From Hemerocallis citrina (Eukaryota; Streptophyta; Magnoliopsida; Asparagales; Asphodelaceae): DNA of 64,000 bases. The position numbers were made by a program, and so were the translations under genes. The stretch spans positions 1 to 64,000 of the forward strand of contig JACEHZ010000374.1 of assembly GCA_017893485.1 (NCBI GenBank), in the 5' to 3' direction. Below, piece by piece: positions 46,594-56,651 of this stretch. Every line of letters begins with the position of its first letter. The stretch's first letter is position 1. Under the pieces are notes generated by a model, which was not told the origin of the DNA, searched no databases, and worked only from the letters and a program-made list of their open reading frames with translations.

Positions 46594-48300
46594 ATGCATC
46601 CAAAACAGAAGGGGAAGGCAGCGGTCTCCAACCGAAGAACCACTTCTCTTCCTCCTCTCCCTCCTCCAGTTCAAGGTGCTCCTACTCAACAAGCCCCTCC
46701 AGGGTCTCGGGGGGCTGCCCAGGGGCGCTCCCGTTAAAGTCGTCCGAAGCAACATCCTCCTCATGATCAAGTCGCGGGTCCCAATCCTTCGGTTGAATCT
46801 GTGGCCTCTCAAAGCCCTCCCGAGCGGGATCTTCATCAAGTGATTGCCAATCGCCAAAAGGGGGTCGACCTCAGAACTCGCCTGAATGGATGGCGAGCCC
46901 TCGGTGGAGTCCATCAACCCGAGAACTCAGGGACTTCAAGAATCCGAACCCCCCGCCGACCGAGGACTAGAAGATCCCCTCCCCCGAGGAGGCAAAGAGA
47001 GTCCCCTCAGTGTCATCGGCGGAGAACTCATTCTCCAGTAAGCCGAGCCACACATAGGGACCGCCAAGCTGGAGAGGCACTAGTCACAAGGGCAGATCTT
47101 CAAGACTTCCAAGCGACAGTCTTGAGGGCCCTCAATATTGCCCCAAAGAACGACCAGAGGCCACCTACTCATGAGCCAACTAGGAGCCATCGCCTTCAAA
47201 CTCTCAGTCCTCCTCCATATCCAAGCTACCATCGCCGCAACCCCAGTCCACCCTCGTACGAAGATGAGTCCTGGGGCTCGGCAAGGTATGATCAAAGAGA
47301 AGACTCGGTCTACCACCGTCTCCACGAGATGGAGAGGCGCCTCGGCCGAATTGACAGGGAAGAAGAGCAACGGGTGACAAACCTCCGCCCGAGCAGACCT
47401 CCATTCTCCCGCACCATCATGGAGGCCCCCATTCCAGAGAACTTCAAGTCGCTTCACTTCGAATCATATACCGGGGAGTCAGACCCCGCGGATCACATAG
47501 AGAGTTTTAAAACTCTCATGATGATCCACCGTGCTTCAGACGCCCTCCTCTGCAAGATCTTCCCTGCCACGCTGAAGGGGTCTGCACGAGAATGGTACTC
47601 TCGGCTCGCCCCGGTCTCCATCTTCTCATTCGATCAGTTCGAAGGCCTCTTCCTTACTCATTTCGTGAGTAGCCGCTGGACCGAGAAAATAAGTGTATCT
47701 CTGGTGACCCTCAACCAAGAAAAGAGTGAACGCCTAAGGGATTACGTTCGACACTTCACCGCCGAAGCCCGGTCCATTCCCTCCCTCAACCAGTCAGTAG
47801 CCTCTGCCGCATTCGAGCGCAACGTCACTAATGCCAGCCTCAGGGAATCCCTTGCCAAGAAGCCTCCTCGGGACTTCTCAGAACTCCTACTTAGGGTGGA
47901 GAAGTACATACGGACGGAAGAGGCCCTCGACCCCCTTGCTCTTGAGGAGACATCTTCTGGGAACAAACGGAAGAACACAAGTGAAGAGGGGACCCAAAAA
48001 TTCCAGAAGGACAGTAATGGCCAGTGCCGCCCGACTCCACGTTTCGAGAAGTTCACCCCCCTCATTGCTAATATATCAGAAGTTCTTATGGAGGTGGACA
48101 AGGAAGGACTACTCCGCGCTCCCCCTAGAATGAATACCCCTGGCAAGAAGAGGAACAAGGATAAGTGGTGCCGCTTTCATAGGGACCACGGCCACGACAC
48201 GGATGATTGTCGGGCTCTCAAGGAGGAGATCGAAGAACTCATACAGCGGTGGCACCTTACCAAGTTCGTCCAAAAAGAGGGGTCCGAGCTTTCCCCATGA
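46594..48300 (+). pseudogene. Gag polyprotein, one nonsense codon
   Basis: From the ATG at 46594 (MHPKQKGKAAVSNRR) the frame runs to TGA at 48298, 568 codons, with a single TAA at 46735-46737 (codon 48) that one C-to-T change of CAA explains. The retrotransposon gag core lies at about residues 275-420 (ENFKSLHFESYTGESDPADH, REWYSRLAP, FLTHFVSSR). The C-terminus has WCRFHRDHGHDTDDCRALKE, a zinc-knuckle-like region typical of Tat gags. The gene would supply the particle protein. It is clearly less damaged than other gags here. A start downstream of the stop, at 46801 or later, would give an uninterrupted protein without the basic N-terminus. Confidence 0.88.
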
Positions 48301-48544
48301 GGAGCCTACAAACGAACGGAAAGGCCGGCCGAGCTTCAAGACTCAGAACCTCCCAGCTCCTCCCATTAGGTCTTCACCTTATCATAGAAGTAGGATTTTG
48401 ATTTTCAATAAGGCTGATGCTTGTAATCCAGCCAATAGCATGTAATAATGACTCGCCCTATTCAAGCAGCCACTTAGTTTATCTCAATAAAACTTTACAT
48501 TTTTTCATTGAAAATTATTGCTCTTGCTTCTCTATCTTTCCGAG

Positions 48545-48965
48545 TCACAACTCGCTAAATGGTGAGTTCGGAGTCCAGCTTCTTCTACATGGCTGCTCCC
48601 GCAACTTACTAAGCTCTTCACAATGAGTTCGGAGTCCAACGCTTGGCTCGATTCTGCTTCAAATAACTTGCTCGTAAGCGAGTTTGAAGTGGTTCGCCAT
48701 TCGGAATCGCTCCCACAACCGTTGAATCCCTCTAACGACGAGTTCGGAGTCCAACACTTGGCTCGATTCTGCTTCAAATAACTTGCTCGTAAGCGAGTTA
48801 AAAGTGGTTCGCCATTCGGAATTGCTCCCACAACCGTTGAATCCCTCTAACGACGAGTTCGGAGTCCAACACTTGGCTCGATTCTGCTTCAAATAACTTG
48901 CTCTTCAGCAGGTTAGAAGTGGTTCGCCATTCGAAATTGCTCCCACAACCGTTGATTCTCTCACA
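48545..48965. repeat. Tandem repeat, about 115-bp unit, 3-4 copies
   Basis: GAGTTCGGAGTCCAACACTT recurs near 48625, 48740 and 48856, each followed by CTCGATTCTGCTTCAAATAA and CCACAACCGTTGA. It lies downstream of gag. Confidence 0.85.
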
Positions 48966-48967
48966 TA

Positions 48968-49830
48968 AGTAGCGAGTTCGGAGCTAAAGCTCTCCCCGAG
49001 AGTTGCTCCTCACACTCATCTCACCGAGCTCTTCACTCCGCTCGCCTCTGAAGCGGACCTCTTCTCAACGAGTTCGGAGCTCACAACTCTCTCCTAGAGT
49101 TGCTCCTCAAACTCATCTCACAAATGGCTCTCTTCCAGAGCCGAGCTCTTCACTCCGCTCGCCTGCAAAGAGAACCTCTTCTCAATGAGTTTGGAGCACA
49201 ACTCTCTCATAGAGTCCCTCCTCACACTCGTCTCACCGAGCTCTTCACTCCGCTCGCCTCCGAAGCGGACCTCTTCTCAACGAGTTCGGAGCTCACAACT
49301 CTCTCCTAGAGTTGCTCCTCAAACTCATCTCACAAATGGCTCTCTTCCAGAGCCGAGCTCTTCCCTCCGCTCGCCTCCGAAGCGGACCTCTTCTCAACGA
49401 GTTTGGAGCACAACTCTCTCATAGAGTCCCTCCTCACACTCGTCTCACAAATAGCTCTCTTCCAGAGCCGAGCTCTTCACTCCGCTTGCCTCCGAAGCGG
49501 ACCTCTTCTCAACGAGTTTGGAGCACAACTCTCTCATAGAGTCCCTCCTCACACTCATCTCACCGAGCTCTTCACTCCGCTCGCCTCCGAAGCGGACCTC
49601 TTCTCAACGAGTTCGGAGCTCACAACTCTCTCCTAAAGTTGCTCCTCAAACTCATCTCACAAATGGCTCTCTTCCAGAGCCGAGCTCTTCACTCCGCTCG
49701 CCTCCGAAGCGGACCTCTTCTCAAGGAGTTTGGAGCACAACTCTCTCATAGAGTCCCTCCTCACACTCGTCCCACAAATAGCTCTCTTCCAGAGCCGAGC
49801 TCTTCACTCCGCTCGCCCAATCCGACCCTC
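48968..49830. repeat. Higher-order tandem repeat, about 97-116-bp monomers
   Basis: Two related monomer types alternate, one with GAGTTCGGAGCTCACAACTC and one with GAGTTTGGAGCACAACTCTC, each ending in CTCCGAAGCGGACCTCTTCT. About eight monomers are present. The overlapping ORFs here are all repeat artefacts. Confidence 0.85.
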
Positions 49831-50339
49831 AAAAGTAAAAGAAAAAGTCTCTTGGACTTTGTAACGTAAGGGCGCGACTCTTGATCGGCTCTTGAGGCAT
49901 TACGAAAGCCCAAACGACTTTGTAACCGAGCAGCAACGGTTGGCGAAAAGGCAAAACGTTTCGATACAGGTCGAATAGCTCGGCACACGCGGGATCAAAA
50001 TCCGAGCAACTGTCGAATCCGAGCTCTTCCCACCGCTCGGATGCCGAGCAAGTGCCGATCCGACCCCAACATCAAAGGGTCCGGCTCGAATTCCGAGCAA
50101 GTGCCCATCCGAGCCCCAAAACGGAGAAAAATCACTTTTCCCTCAACATTCGCGTAAGATTTCGATCAGACGGCTCAGATCATGCCAGCACCACTACACG
50201 ACAAGATAGTGTTTTCTTGGAAACTGTGCCCGCCTCGAGATCCGCACTAAGATCCAACGGCTCAGATCGCTCCACGTCGCTCGGTATTGCGAGCCGAGCG
50301 ACTAGCGATCCGAGCCGCTCGCGCCCCTTCTTCGCCCCT

Positions 50340-50465
50340 AGGGTCTTCCTAGCACATCTTACAAGGGTCTTCCTAGTACATGGGTCTTCCTAGCACAAGG
50401 GTCTTCCTAGCACATCTTACAAGGGTCTTCCTAGCACAAGGGTCTTCCTAGCACATCTTCTCCGC
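50340..50465. repeat. Short tandem repeat GGGTCTTCCTAGCACA
   Basis: Six copies of GGGTCTTCCTAGCACA or a one-base variant, with spacers of 2 or about 8 bases. Confidence 0.9.
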
Positions 50466-51330
50466 CCCTAGGAGTGGAGCTCATCTTCCAAAATCCCCAA
50501 GACGAAAGCGCTTATCAGCTTCATGAAGACAAGAATGTTGCGGGGCTATTTTGACCATGAAGGAGGGTGAATCTTCATCCCACTCCTAAAGAGAAGTTGT
50601 AGATCTTTGAATTAGCTTCGAAACGAGGGGTCGCACGCCCCGATCGGACCTCCATAGCACCGGAAAAGTGGACCGCAATACAGCTGCGCCGAATAGCTCG
50701 GAAATCCGAACCGAGCCACTCGCGCGAGGGAAAAACCGAACCCAAGCAACTGTCAAAATCGAATCCGAGCTCTTCCCTCCGGTCGGCTGCCGAGCAAGTG
50801 CCCATCCGAGCTCCAAAACGGAGAAAATTCACTTTTCCCTCAACATTCGTGTAAGATCTCGATCGGACGGCCCAGATCTTGCCAGCATCGCCAAACGACA
50901 AGATAGTGTTTTCTTGGGAACTAAGCCCGTCTCGAGATTCGTGCCACCATCCAATGGCCCAGATCGAGCCACGTAGCTCGGATCTACCATTTGAGCTACT
51001 GCCCCACCGAGCTGTAAAATGGCAAAAAATTTGCCTCAAAATCCGTGCTCGGATTCGCCGAACAAGAAGCAAAAAAAAAATTATTGGAGCACAAGGGTCA
51101 GGTTGGACCCGTTAGGGTCCTAAACCCGAACCCGTTCCTCCCCTTCCTCTTCTTCTCCATGTCCCCGCCAAAACCAAAACAACAAAAGAAAAACCAACGT
51201 CAGCTCCCCCTTCACGAGCTTCGTCCCTGAGCTCGCTCGACACCATGGCCGAGCTCTATGCTCTTCGCCAACTCGTCGAAGCCACTCGACGACCCTCCGC
51301 GAGCTCCACAGTGCCGACCATTTCCAAGCT

Positions 51331-51660
51331 CCGCCATGGCCTCTACGCCTCGGCGAGCTCCACAGTGCCGAGCATTTCCAAGCTCCGAGCTCTCCAAGCT
51401 CCGCCATGGCCTCTACGCCTCCACGAGCTCCACAGTGCCGACCATTTCCAAGCTCCGAGCTCTCCAAGGTCCGCCATGGCCTCTACGCCTCCGCGAGCTC
51501 CACAGTGCCGAGCATTTCCAAGCTCCGAGCTCTCCAAGCTCCGCCATGGCCTCTACGCCTCTGCGGGCTCCATAGTGCCGAGCATTTCCAATCTCCGAGC
51601 TCTCCAAGCTCCGCCACGGCCTCTACGAGCTCCTCTGCCAACCTCCATCGCCGAACTCAA
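51331..51660. repeat. 70-72-bp tandem repeat, about 5 copies
   Basis: CCGCCATGGCCTCTACGCCT recurs at 51331, 51401, 51471 and 51541, with a diverged copy at 51613. Because the unit is not a multiple of three in most copies and open in several frames, the long ORFs here are not evidence of a gene. Confidence 0.9.
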
Positions 51661-52234
51661 GCTCCGTCGAGCTCCCACCTCGAGCGAGCTCCACCATGGC
51701 GGAGCTCCACGTTCGCCGTGCCTCCCCTTCGTCGAGCCTCTTCCCACCGAGTTCATCGACTGAGCTACGAGCTCACCATCAACCTCCGAGCTCAATCACC
51801 CTCCTTGACGAACCCATTACTGACGAACTCCTCCCTACACTGCCGAAGTACCCCACTCCACTCGTCGCCTCTCGCCGAGCTCGCCGAGCACCAGTGGCGC
51901 TCACAGGAACGGAGTTGGAGTTAGGGTCAGAGGCAGGGCTGGGTCGAAGACGAGACGAAGAAGGAAGAAATAGAACAACAGCAGAAAAAAAAAATTATGT
52001 GCCACATGGCGTCACCTCCCAGTCGGCTGCCGAGCAAGTCCCCATCCGAGCTCCAAAACGGAGAAAAAAGCCACCGAGCGACTACGACCGTTGGAGCTTC
52101 TAGAAATTCGCGCTTTTGGTGATGGACGGTCCAGATCGCGCCACGTGCGCTAAACGACAAAATAATGTTTTTTTGGGAAACGTGCCTCCTCGAGATTCGT
52201 GCCGGGATCCGACGGCACAGATCGCGCCACGTGT

Positions 52235-52667
52235 CTAGGTAATATTTAATTAATTTATTTATCTATTTAATTGTTTTAATTATTTAAAAATTCCGAAAAA
52301 AAATATTTAAAAAATCGAAAAAAATTAATTAAAAATTCTAAAAATAATTATTAATTCAGAAAAATGATTTTTAAATTCTGAAAAAATAATTATTAAATTA
52401 GAATAATTAATTAATATTTTCGATAATTAATTATTTAATTCGGAAAATGAATAAAAAATTCAAAAAAATGAGAAAAATTCAGAAAAATCTGGAAAAATCA
52501 CCAAAAATCCAGAAAATTCTGAGAATATTTTTGGGCATTTTACAAGCCCAGAATAACACCGTTACACCCCAAGCAAGATCCAAAACTCCCTTAAGAACAC
52601 CGATAAAATCCCGTACGCCATTAGAACAGTAAAACTACACCTCAAAGACTGAAAAACTCAGTCTTTA
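52235..52667. other. AT-rich 3' tail of the gag-only element
   Basis: Non-coding, with repeated AAAAATTC/ATTAATT words, between the repeat arrays and the polypurine tract. No gene is seen. Confidence 0.55.
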
Positions 52668-52682
52668 GGAGTGGGGGGCTCG
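52668..52682 (+). other. Polypurine tract of the gag-only element
   Basis: AGGAGTGGGGGGCTCG immediately precedes the 3' LTR. Almost the same tract is next to the LTR of the Tat-like element at the right end of the window. Confidence 0.8.
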
Positions 52683-53271
52683 TGATATGGCTAAAAATAG
52701 GATTAAATCGGGACCGTTCACATCAGAGATGAATCTTAAAGCTCAGGGATAAAACGGTAATTTCACCTACTGACGGGTCTGAAATGGGAACTGTGTCTTT
52801 ATTCAAAGCCCAATAACCCATAAACGGATCCGCATCAACTGGGTACGGGTTCCAACCCGCTGCACACCCGGTCCAGCGAGATAAAATCAAGGTCCCTGAT
52901 TAAGTCTTAATCAACGGCCCTGATTCCAATCTATCTTTTCACTGGGAATTAGGGATTACATTCCTTATCTATACACAGGAATTACATGCCTAATCTGATC
53001 ACTGAGATGCCTATAAATACCCCCCATCCATCTCCATTAAGAGGTAATCAGTATTTTGCCAATTTACGCTCTTTCTTAATCATCCCTGATTACTGACTTG
53101 AGCGTCGGAGGGTGCGTCGCCGGGATCAATCCCGGTGTCTCGCACTTTTTGCAGGTGAACGACGGGAGTCAACGGTCAAGCTCCGGCGGAACAGGTTAGG
53201 TTTGCTATTCAGGTTTTCCAAGAACTCACAAATTCTAGCTGTTTACCCCCACACCAGATTTAGCGGTAACA
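52683..53271 (+). repeat. 3' LTR of the gag-only element
   Basis: 589 bp, nearly identical to 45934-46521, with TATAAATA at 53012-53019 and the CGTCGGAGGGT module at 53103-53113. The GAAAT duplication follows. Confidence 0.93.
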
Positions 53272-53276
53272 GAAAT

Positions 53277-54178
53277 CATACCCCACAAACCTCAGAAACA
53301 AACATATTTCATCTAAAAAAACTAGTTCCCATAGAATCAAGTGCAGTTTCTGAAATTTCCCCCCAATAATTTAGCACCACAAGAGTAAGAACCCACATCT
53401 ATTCCACCATAAACACAGATCTAATGAATTAGACCACAACACTATAGTTCTTTACTGCCCAATCCTCAGCCCACCTAGAATCAATGCTAGCTTTTTCAAC
53501 TGTGGTAAGTGATCATTGACATTCTGTGTAACACGGGTGAAAAGGATTGGAAAGTATAAGGAAGGGATCATCCCTTGCTAAATTAAGCTATTAAATGAAG
53601 CAATATAAGGAAACTAATTAGTGCAATGTAAACTATATAACTAATTAACAAAGTCAATGATAGGTAACTAGTTCATAATACAACTATTTCAGAACTGATT
53701 GACTAATTTAAGACATGTAATTAGCTTAAGAACTTTAATAAATAGGACCCATTCACAATTTTAATGCAAGTAAGGTTTTAAAGAGTGGGATAAAGCAAAG
53801 AGTTTACAAAGGCAATCAAAATTGACTGATTTTTCTTCGCTTGATTATTTTTTGGTGATGTATCGAACCCGAGACAAGCTTTGAGCTTACGAGCTTTCCA
53901 TTACAGCTCTAGGAATAATTACGGGGTATTGAATTACAAGTTTAAGTTACTTCGCATAATACTAAAAAAAGAAATTCGGGTGAAAGGGTCATGTAAGCTA
54001 TACCTCGCATGAATGGAGACATGAATGTATAATAGTATAACATCTGAATACAGATATGCATATGATTCTTATTAATTAATTTTCAATTAAGAATTAACTA
54101 GATACAAAAAAATCATTCTGGAATAACATATTGTTTCTTCTAAATTACTAGAAAAATAAATTTTGATTATGTAAGTAC
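53277..54178. other. CACTA interior, right of the nested element, no gene seen
   Basis: AT-rich DNA without clear coding signal. It could include introns of the captured thiolase gene, since that fragment starts at its right edge on the minus strand, but I saw no further thiolase exon. Confidence 0.45.
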
Positions 54179-54581
54179 CTGTTGCACCCAAAAGGATGGC
54201 AAAGGACGATAGCACCACCATCAACATTAACTTTGGCTGGATCAATCTTTAACCTTTTGCTGCAGCACACAAATTGATATGCAAATGCCTGCAGAATAGG
54301 CAATACAATGTTTTATTTGTGCATTAAGATGAAATATCTTTTTGATATAACAGATAAGAGTTCAAAAGAAATCCAGCCAAAAAAATAGAAAAAGATATTA
54401 TTAAGATCAAATAATCAAATAATATGGGTACTTCAGAGAGAGATGCTTAGTAATTACCTCATTAATTTCAAAAAGATCAATGTCCTCGATTTGAAGACCG
54501 ACAGATTTCACTACAGCAGGTATTTCAACAGCAGGTCCAACACCCATGATGGTAGCATCCACTCCAACTGCAACGAAACTC
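54179..54581 (-). pseudogene. Captured 3-ketoacyl-CoA thiolase gene fragment (two exons, one intron)
   Basis: On the minus strand 54581-54458 encodes SFVAVGVDATIMGVGPAVE ... DIDLFEINE, then a 169-bp intron (54457-54289) with GT..AG ends, then 54288-54179 encodes AFAYQFVCCSKRLKIDPAKV ... VDGGAIVLCHPFG, ending at a GT. The bases before the first exon read TGTAG, an acceptor. This matches the region of plant peroxisomal 3-ketoacyl-CoA thiolase (KAT/PED1 type, fatty-acid beta-oxidation) around the NEAFA and GHPLG motifs; GHPLG has changed to CHPFG, keeping the His. The retained intron shows capture as genomic DNA, not retroposition. The piece lacks the rest of the gene and cannot make the enzyme. 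Confidence 0.85.
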
Positions 54582-54713
54582 CTACATAATTTAAATATAG
54601 ATTAAAGATAATAAACATAATACTGCATCTCCATAAATGAATGGATGGAGATGTTGCAAACGAATAATTAGTCCACTTTAATAAAACCATTATCTTCTTC
54701 AATTAAAACAGTC

Positions 54714-54896
54714 GTGGAGCTTCAAAAGGACGCAAGGAGCAACAAGATTATGTATACAGTTAAAGGGACTTTTAAGGTTAGGACTAATTTTGGGTTTGGG
54801 CACTTGACTTATTGGATTTATGGGAGGTGCTTCATTGAAATGTCTGCTCCCCCTGGTGGATATTTGGTGGCCAGGAATTGCAAAACAAAGAAATGA
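54714..54896 (+). pseudogene. Captured C-terminal fragment of a LEA_2-type protein gene
   Basis: The 60-codon frame reads VELQKDARSNKIMYTVKGTF, then VRTNFGFGHLTYWIYGRC, then IEMSAPPGGYLVARNCKTKK and a stop. This resembles the C-terminal end of plant LEA_2 / NDR1-HIN1-like membrane proteins, which often end with a YWLYGRC-like stretch and a basic tail. It has no ATG, signal or membrane part, so it is a fragment. It lies 133 bp from the thiolase piece, on the opposite strand, which implies two separate captures or one rearranged capture. The family assignment is from memory of the motif pattern. Confidence 0.65.
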
Positions 54897-54910
54897 TTGA
54901 CAATATATTA

Positions 54911-55383
54911 CTCCCTCCGTTTCACTTTAAGTGATATTTAGGGGTTTTTTTCTTGTTTCACTTTAAGTGATATTATCCAATTTTTTTCCTTTTTTTTCCA
55001 AGAACACCCTTATTTATGTTGAAGTTTTATCTTAATTACTCATCTTAATCCTATCAACTATTCTTAGAAAATTGTAGTTTCAAGTTTCTAGATTTTATTT
55101 TCTCCAAAAATTTAATGCCAACTCCCCCTCACCTACTACTTGCAACTCTATATATTTTCCAAATCAAAAGTACTACTCCTAAATATGGGTTTGAAAACAT
55201 TAATTACATTTTTTGATATTTGGGTTTGAAAACATTAATTACATTTTTTGAAATCAGAATTACTCCTAGTAATTACTCATAGAGACTTATTAATAAGGGT
55301 ATAAAGGGAAAAAATATTTATCTCACCCTTCATTAATTTGTGTGCAAAACTCCTAAATATCACTTAAAGTGGAACGGAGGGAG
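54911..55383. mobile_element. Stowaway MITE (Tc1/mariner), 473 bp
   Basis: The ends CTCCCTCCGTTTCACTTTAA and, reverse-complemented, CTCCCTCCGTTCCACTTTAA extend as inverted repeats of about 30 bp with one mismatch. TA lies on both sides (54909-54910, 55384-55385), the Stowaway target. The inner part of the left repeat (TTTCACTTTAAGTGATATT) is present a second time 35-40 bp further in. Confidence 0.95.
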
Positions 55384-55385
55384 TA

Positions 55386-55870
55386 TGTGAATTTGGAAGG
55401 ACTACTTGTGGAATTGGCAAGGAACAATTAAAGGGGATTGTTCCCTAATCTTATGAAATGGTAAAGTTTTTTTGTGAATGAACAATGAAATGGTAAAGTT
55501 GTTTTTGTTTCAATTTAAATAAGAATATTTGAGATGATGTGCAAATAAGGGCAGTATGGATTTCTCATTTCAGTTGGGTTAAATAGAGTTCATTTTGAAA
55601 TTAAGTTAAACACATAACAAATAGAACTCTGTAGAAGTGATTGTCAATTTCAGTTAAATCCATTTTCGTCTGATCATGTCATATCTCTCAGGGATGTCAG
55701 AGGATAACTGTTTCACATTCAGCCATCCTCCTCCCAATACATATAGATATATAAGAATCTGCCTCATTCGTGAAGGAACAAAAGAGTGACTAAAAAGGGG
55801 GAGAAGACTAACCATATATGCCTTTCTGATTGCACACGGGCTGTTAATCACATCTATACTAGTATAGATA
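55386..55870. other. CACTA interior between MITE and GC-rich leader, no gene seen
   Basis: AT-rich; contains a direct duplication of GAACAATGAAATGGTAAAGTT-like words near 55450-55500. No coding domain is recognised. Confidence 0.45.
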
Positions 55871-55875
55871 GAAAT

Positions 55876-56200
55876 TCATTTATGTTGCAAATGAATGGAT
55901 GAAAATATCAGAACTGAGTGTTGAGGTGGATCAGACAGCGGAGGGGGAAGGAAGGAGGCTGCGCGCCAGTAGGGTTCGAGGAGGAGGAGAAGGAGGCGGC
56001 CTCGATTTCGTCGGCAGCGGCGACAGCTTGGGGAGACAGCGGAGAGGCGAGGAAGGAGGCAGCGCACTACTAGGGTTTGAGAAGGAGAAGGAGGAGCAGG
56101 AGGCCGCCTCGGTTTCGGCGGCGGTGACGGCGACGGCGACGACGACAAGGGGAGGAGGGACAAATTTGGGTTAGGGTTTGGTCGAATTCGAGAGAATTTG
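55876..56200 (-). other. GC-rich leader-like segment of the CACTA right end, with internal duplication
   Basis: GGAGGCTGCGCGCCAGTAGGGTT near 55957 and GGAGGCAGCGCACTACTAGGGTT near 56063 head two related blocks about 106 bp apart. On the minus strand it reads as AAACCCTAACCC followed by a CT- and CCG-rich stretch, like a plant 5' leader. The Pro/Arg-rich frame across it is low-complexity. It may be the element's own 5' transcript start or a captured host 5' region. Confidence 0.4.
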
Positions 56201-56594
56201 ATATGAGGGGAAATAATGAATTTAAGGAGGAAGAGGAATTTTACAACCCCTTTATACCCCGACATTTTTATGTGCAAACGCCGGGGCAGAGGTATAATAT
56301 CCGGCGTTTCTCAAAAACACCGGAGTAAATTAGGATTTTTTGAAAAAAAATATTGACGGATGGCTACCCGGTGTTTCCTCTAAATGCCAGTGTAAAGATG
56401 CTGGGGCAGCCTCTTTTTATTGTAGTGGAAATACATGTATCTATATTCATTAACTAGGAGGGCATATATGATAAACACCGTTAATTATTTACTAATAAAC
56501 AAACAGAAACAGAAAGAGTACAGAAGTAAAGAAAATTATATACTAGAAAAAGTTGAAAAACAAGTACCCTTTTATTGCGGATTCGGCGCAGCAG

Positions 56595-56651
56595 ATGCCA
56601 ACCTTCTCCTTCTCCTCCTTTCAAAATGAACCCATACTCGGATCCAAATAG
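56595..56651 (+). CDS. Upstream ORF overlapping the SCL8-type start
   Basis: An 18-residue frame (MPTFSFSSFQNEPILGSK) begins 31 bp before the main ATG in another frame and ends 26 bp after it. Its start context is weak (C at -3), while the main ATG has A at -3, so ribosomes may bypass it. It matters only if the transcript begins upstream of 56595, which is not known. Confidence 0.4.
   Translation: MPTFSFSSFQNEPILGSK

Larger units (their letters stand above)
50092..52233. repeat. Dispersed ~185-205-bp module, three copies
   Basis: Copies at about 50092-50275, 50788-50975 and 52028-52233 share GCCGAGCAAGTGCCCATCCG, a CCAAAACGGAGAAAA run and ACGACAAGATAGTGTTTTCT or close variants. They are separated by other repeats and look like old internal duplications of the element's 3' region. 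Confidence 0.7.
45934..53271 (+). mobile_element. Gag-only LTR retrotransposon (TR-GAG type, Tat-like)
   Basis: Two LTRs (45934-46521 and 52683-53271) flank a primer-binding site, one gag gene and about 4.4 kb of non-coding, repeat-rich DNA; there is no protease, RT or integrase. The target duplication GAAAT is perfect (45929-45933, 53272-53276). This is the layout described for terminal-repeat retrotransposons with only a GAG domain, which depend on pol from a relative. The LTRs are very alike with only scattered differences, so the insertion is younger than most others here. The LTR start, PPT and promoter module link it to the Tat lineage. Confidence 0.93.
44333..56427 (-). mobile_element. 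CACTA (En/Spm) transposon carrying captured gene pieces
   Basis: The left end is CACTACAAAGAAAAAGG and the right end, reverse-complemented, is CACTACAATAAAAAGAGG. Just inside both ends are repeated CCCCGGCGTTT/AAACGCCGGGG boxes, the subterminal repeats typical of the superfamily. The flanking triplets are TAA (left) and GAA (right), one mismatch from a 3-bp duplication. Without the nested gag-only element it is about 4.75 kb. No transposase domain is recognised, so it is non-autonomous. It contains a thiolase gene fragment, a LEA_2-type fragment and a Stowaway MITE. Minus orientation is inferred from a GC-rich leader-like segment near the right end. Confidence 0.88.

Noticed and set aside
46362..46766. 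134-residue ORF across the 5' LTR end and gag start
   Set aside because: It runs through the LTR border and PBS in a frame different from gag.
49003..49869. A series of overlapping 60-79-residue ORFs
   Set aside because: They follow the monomers of a tandem array in shifting frames and show no domain.
51120..52103. Long ORFs on both strands, up to 172 residues
   Set aside because: They span a 70-72-bp GC-rich tandem repeat, open in several frames by composition.
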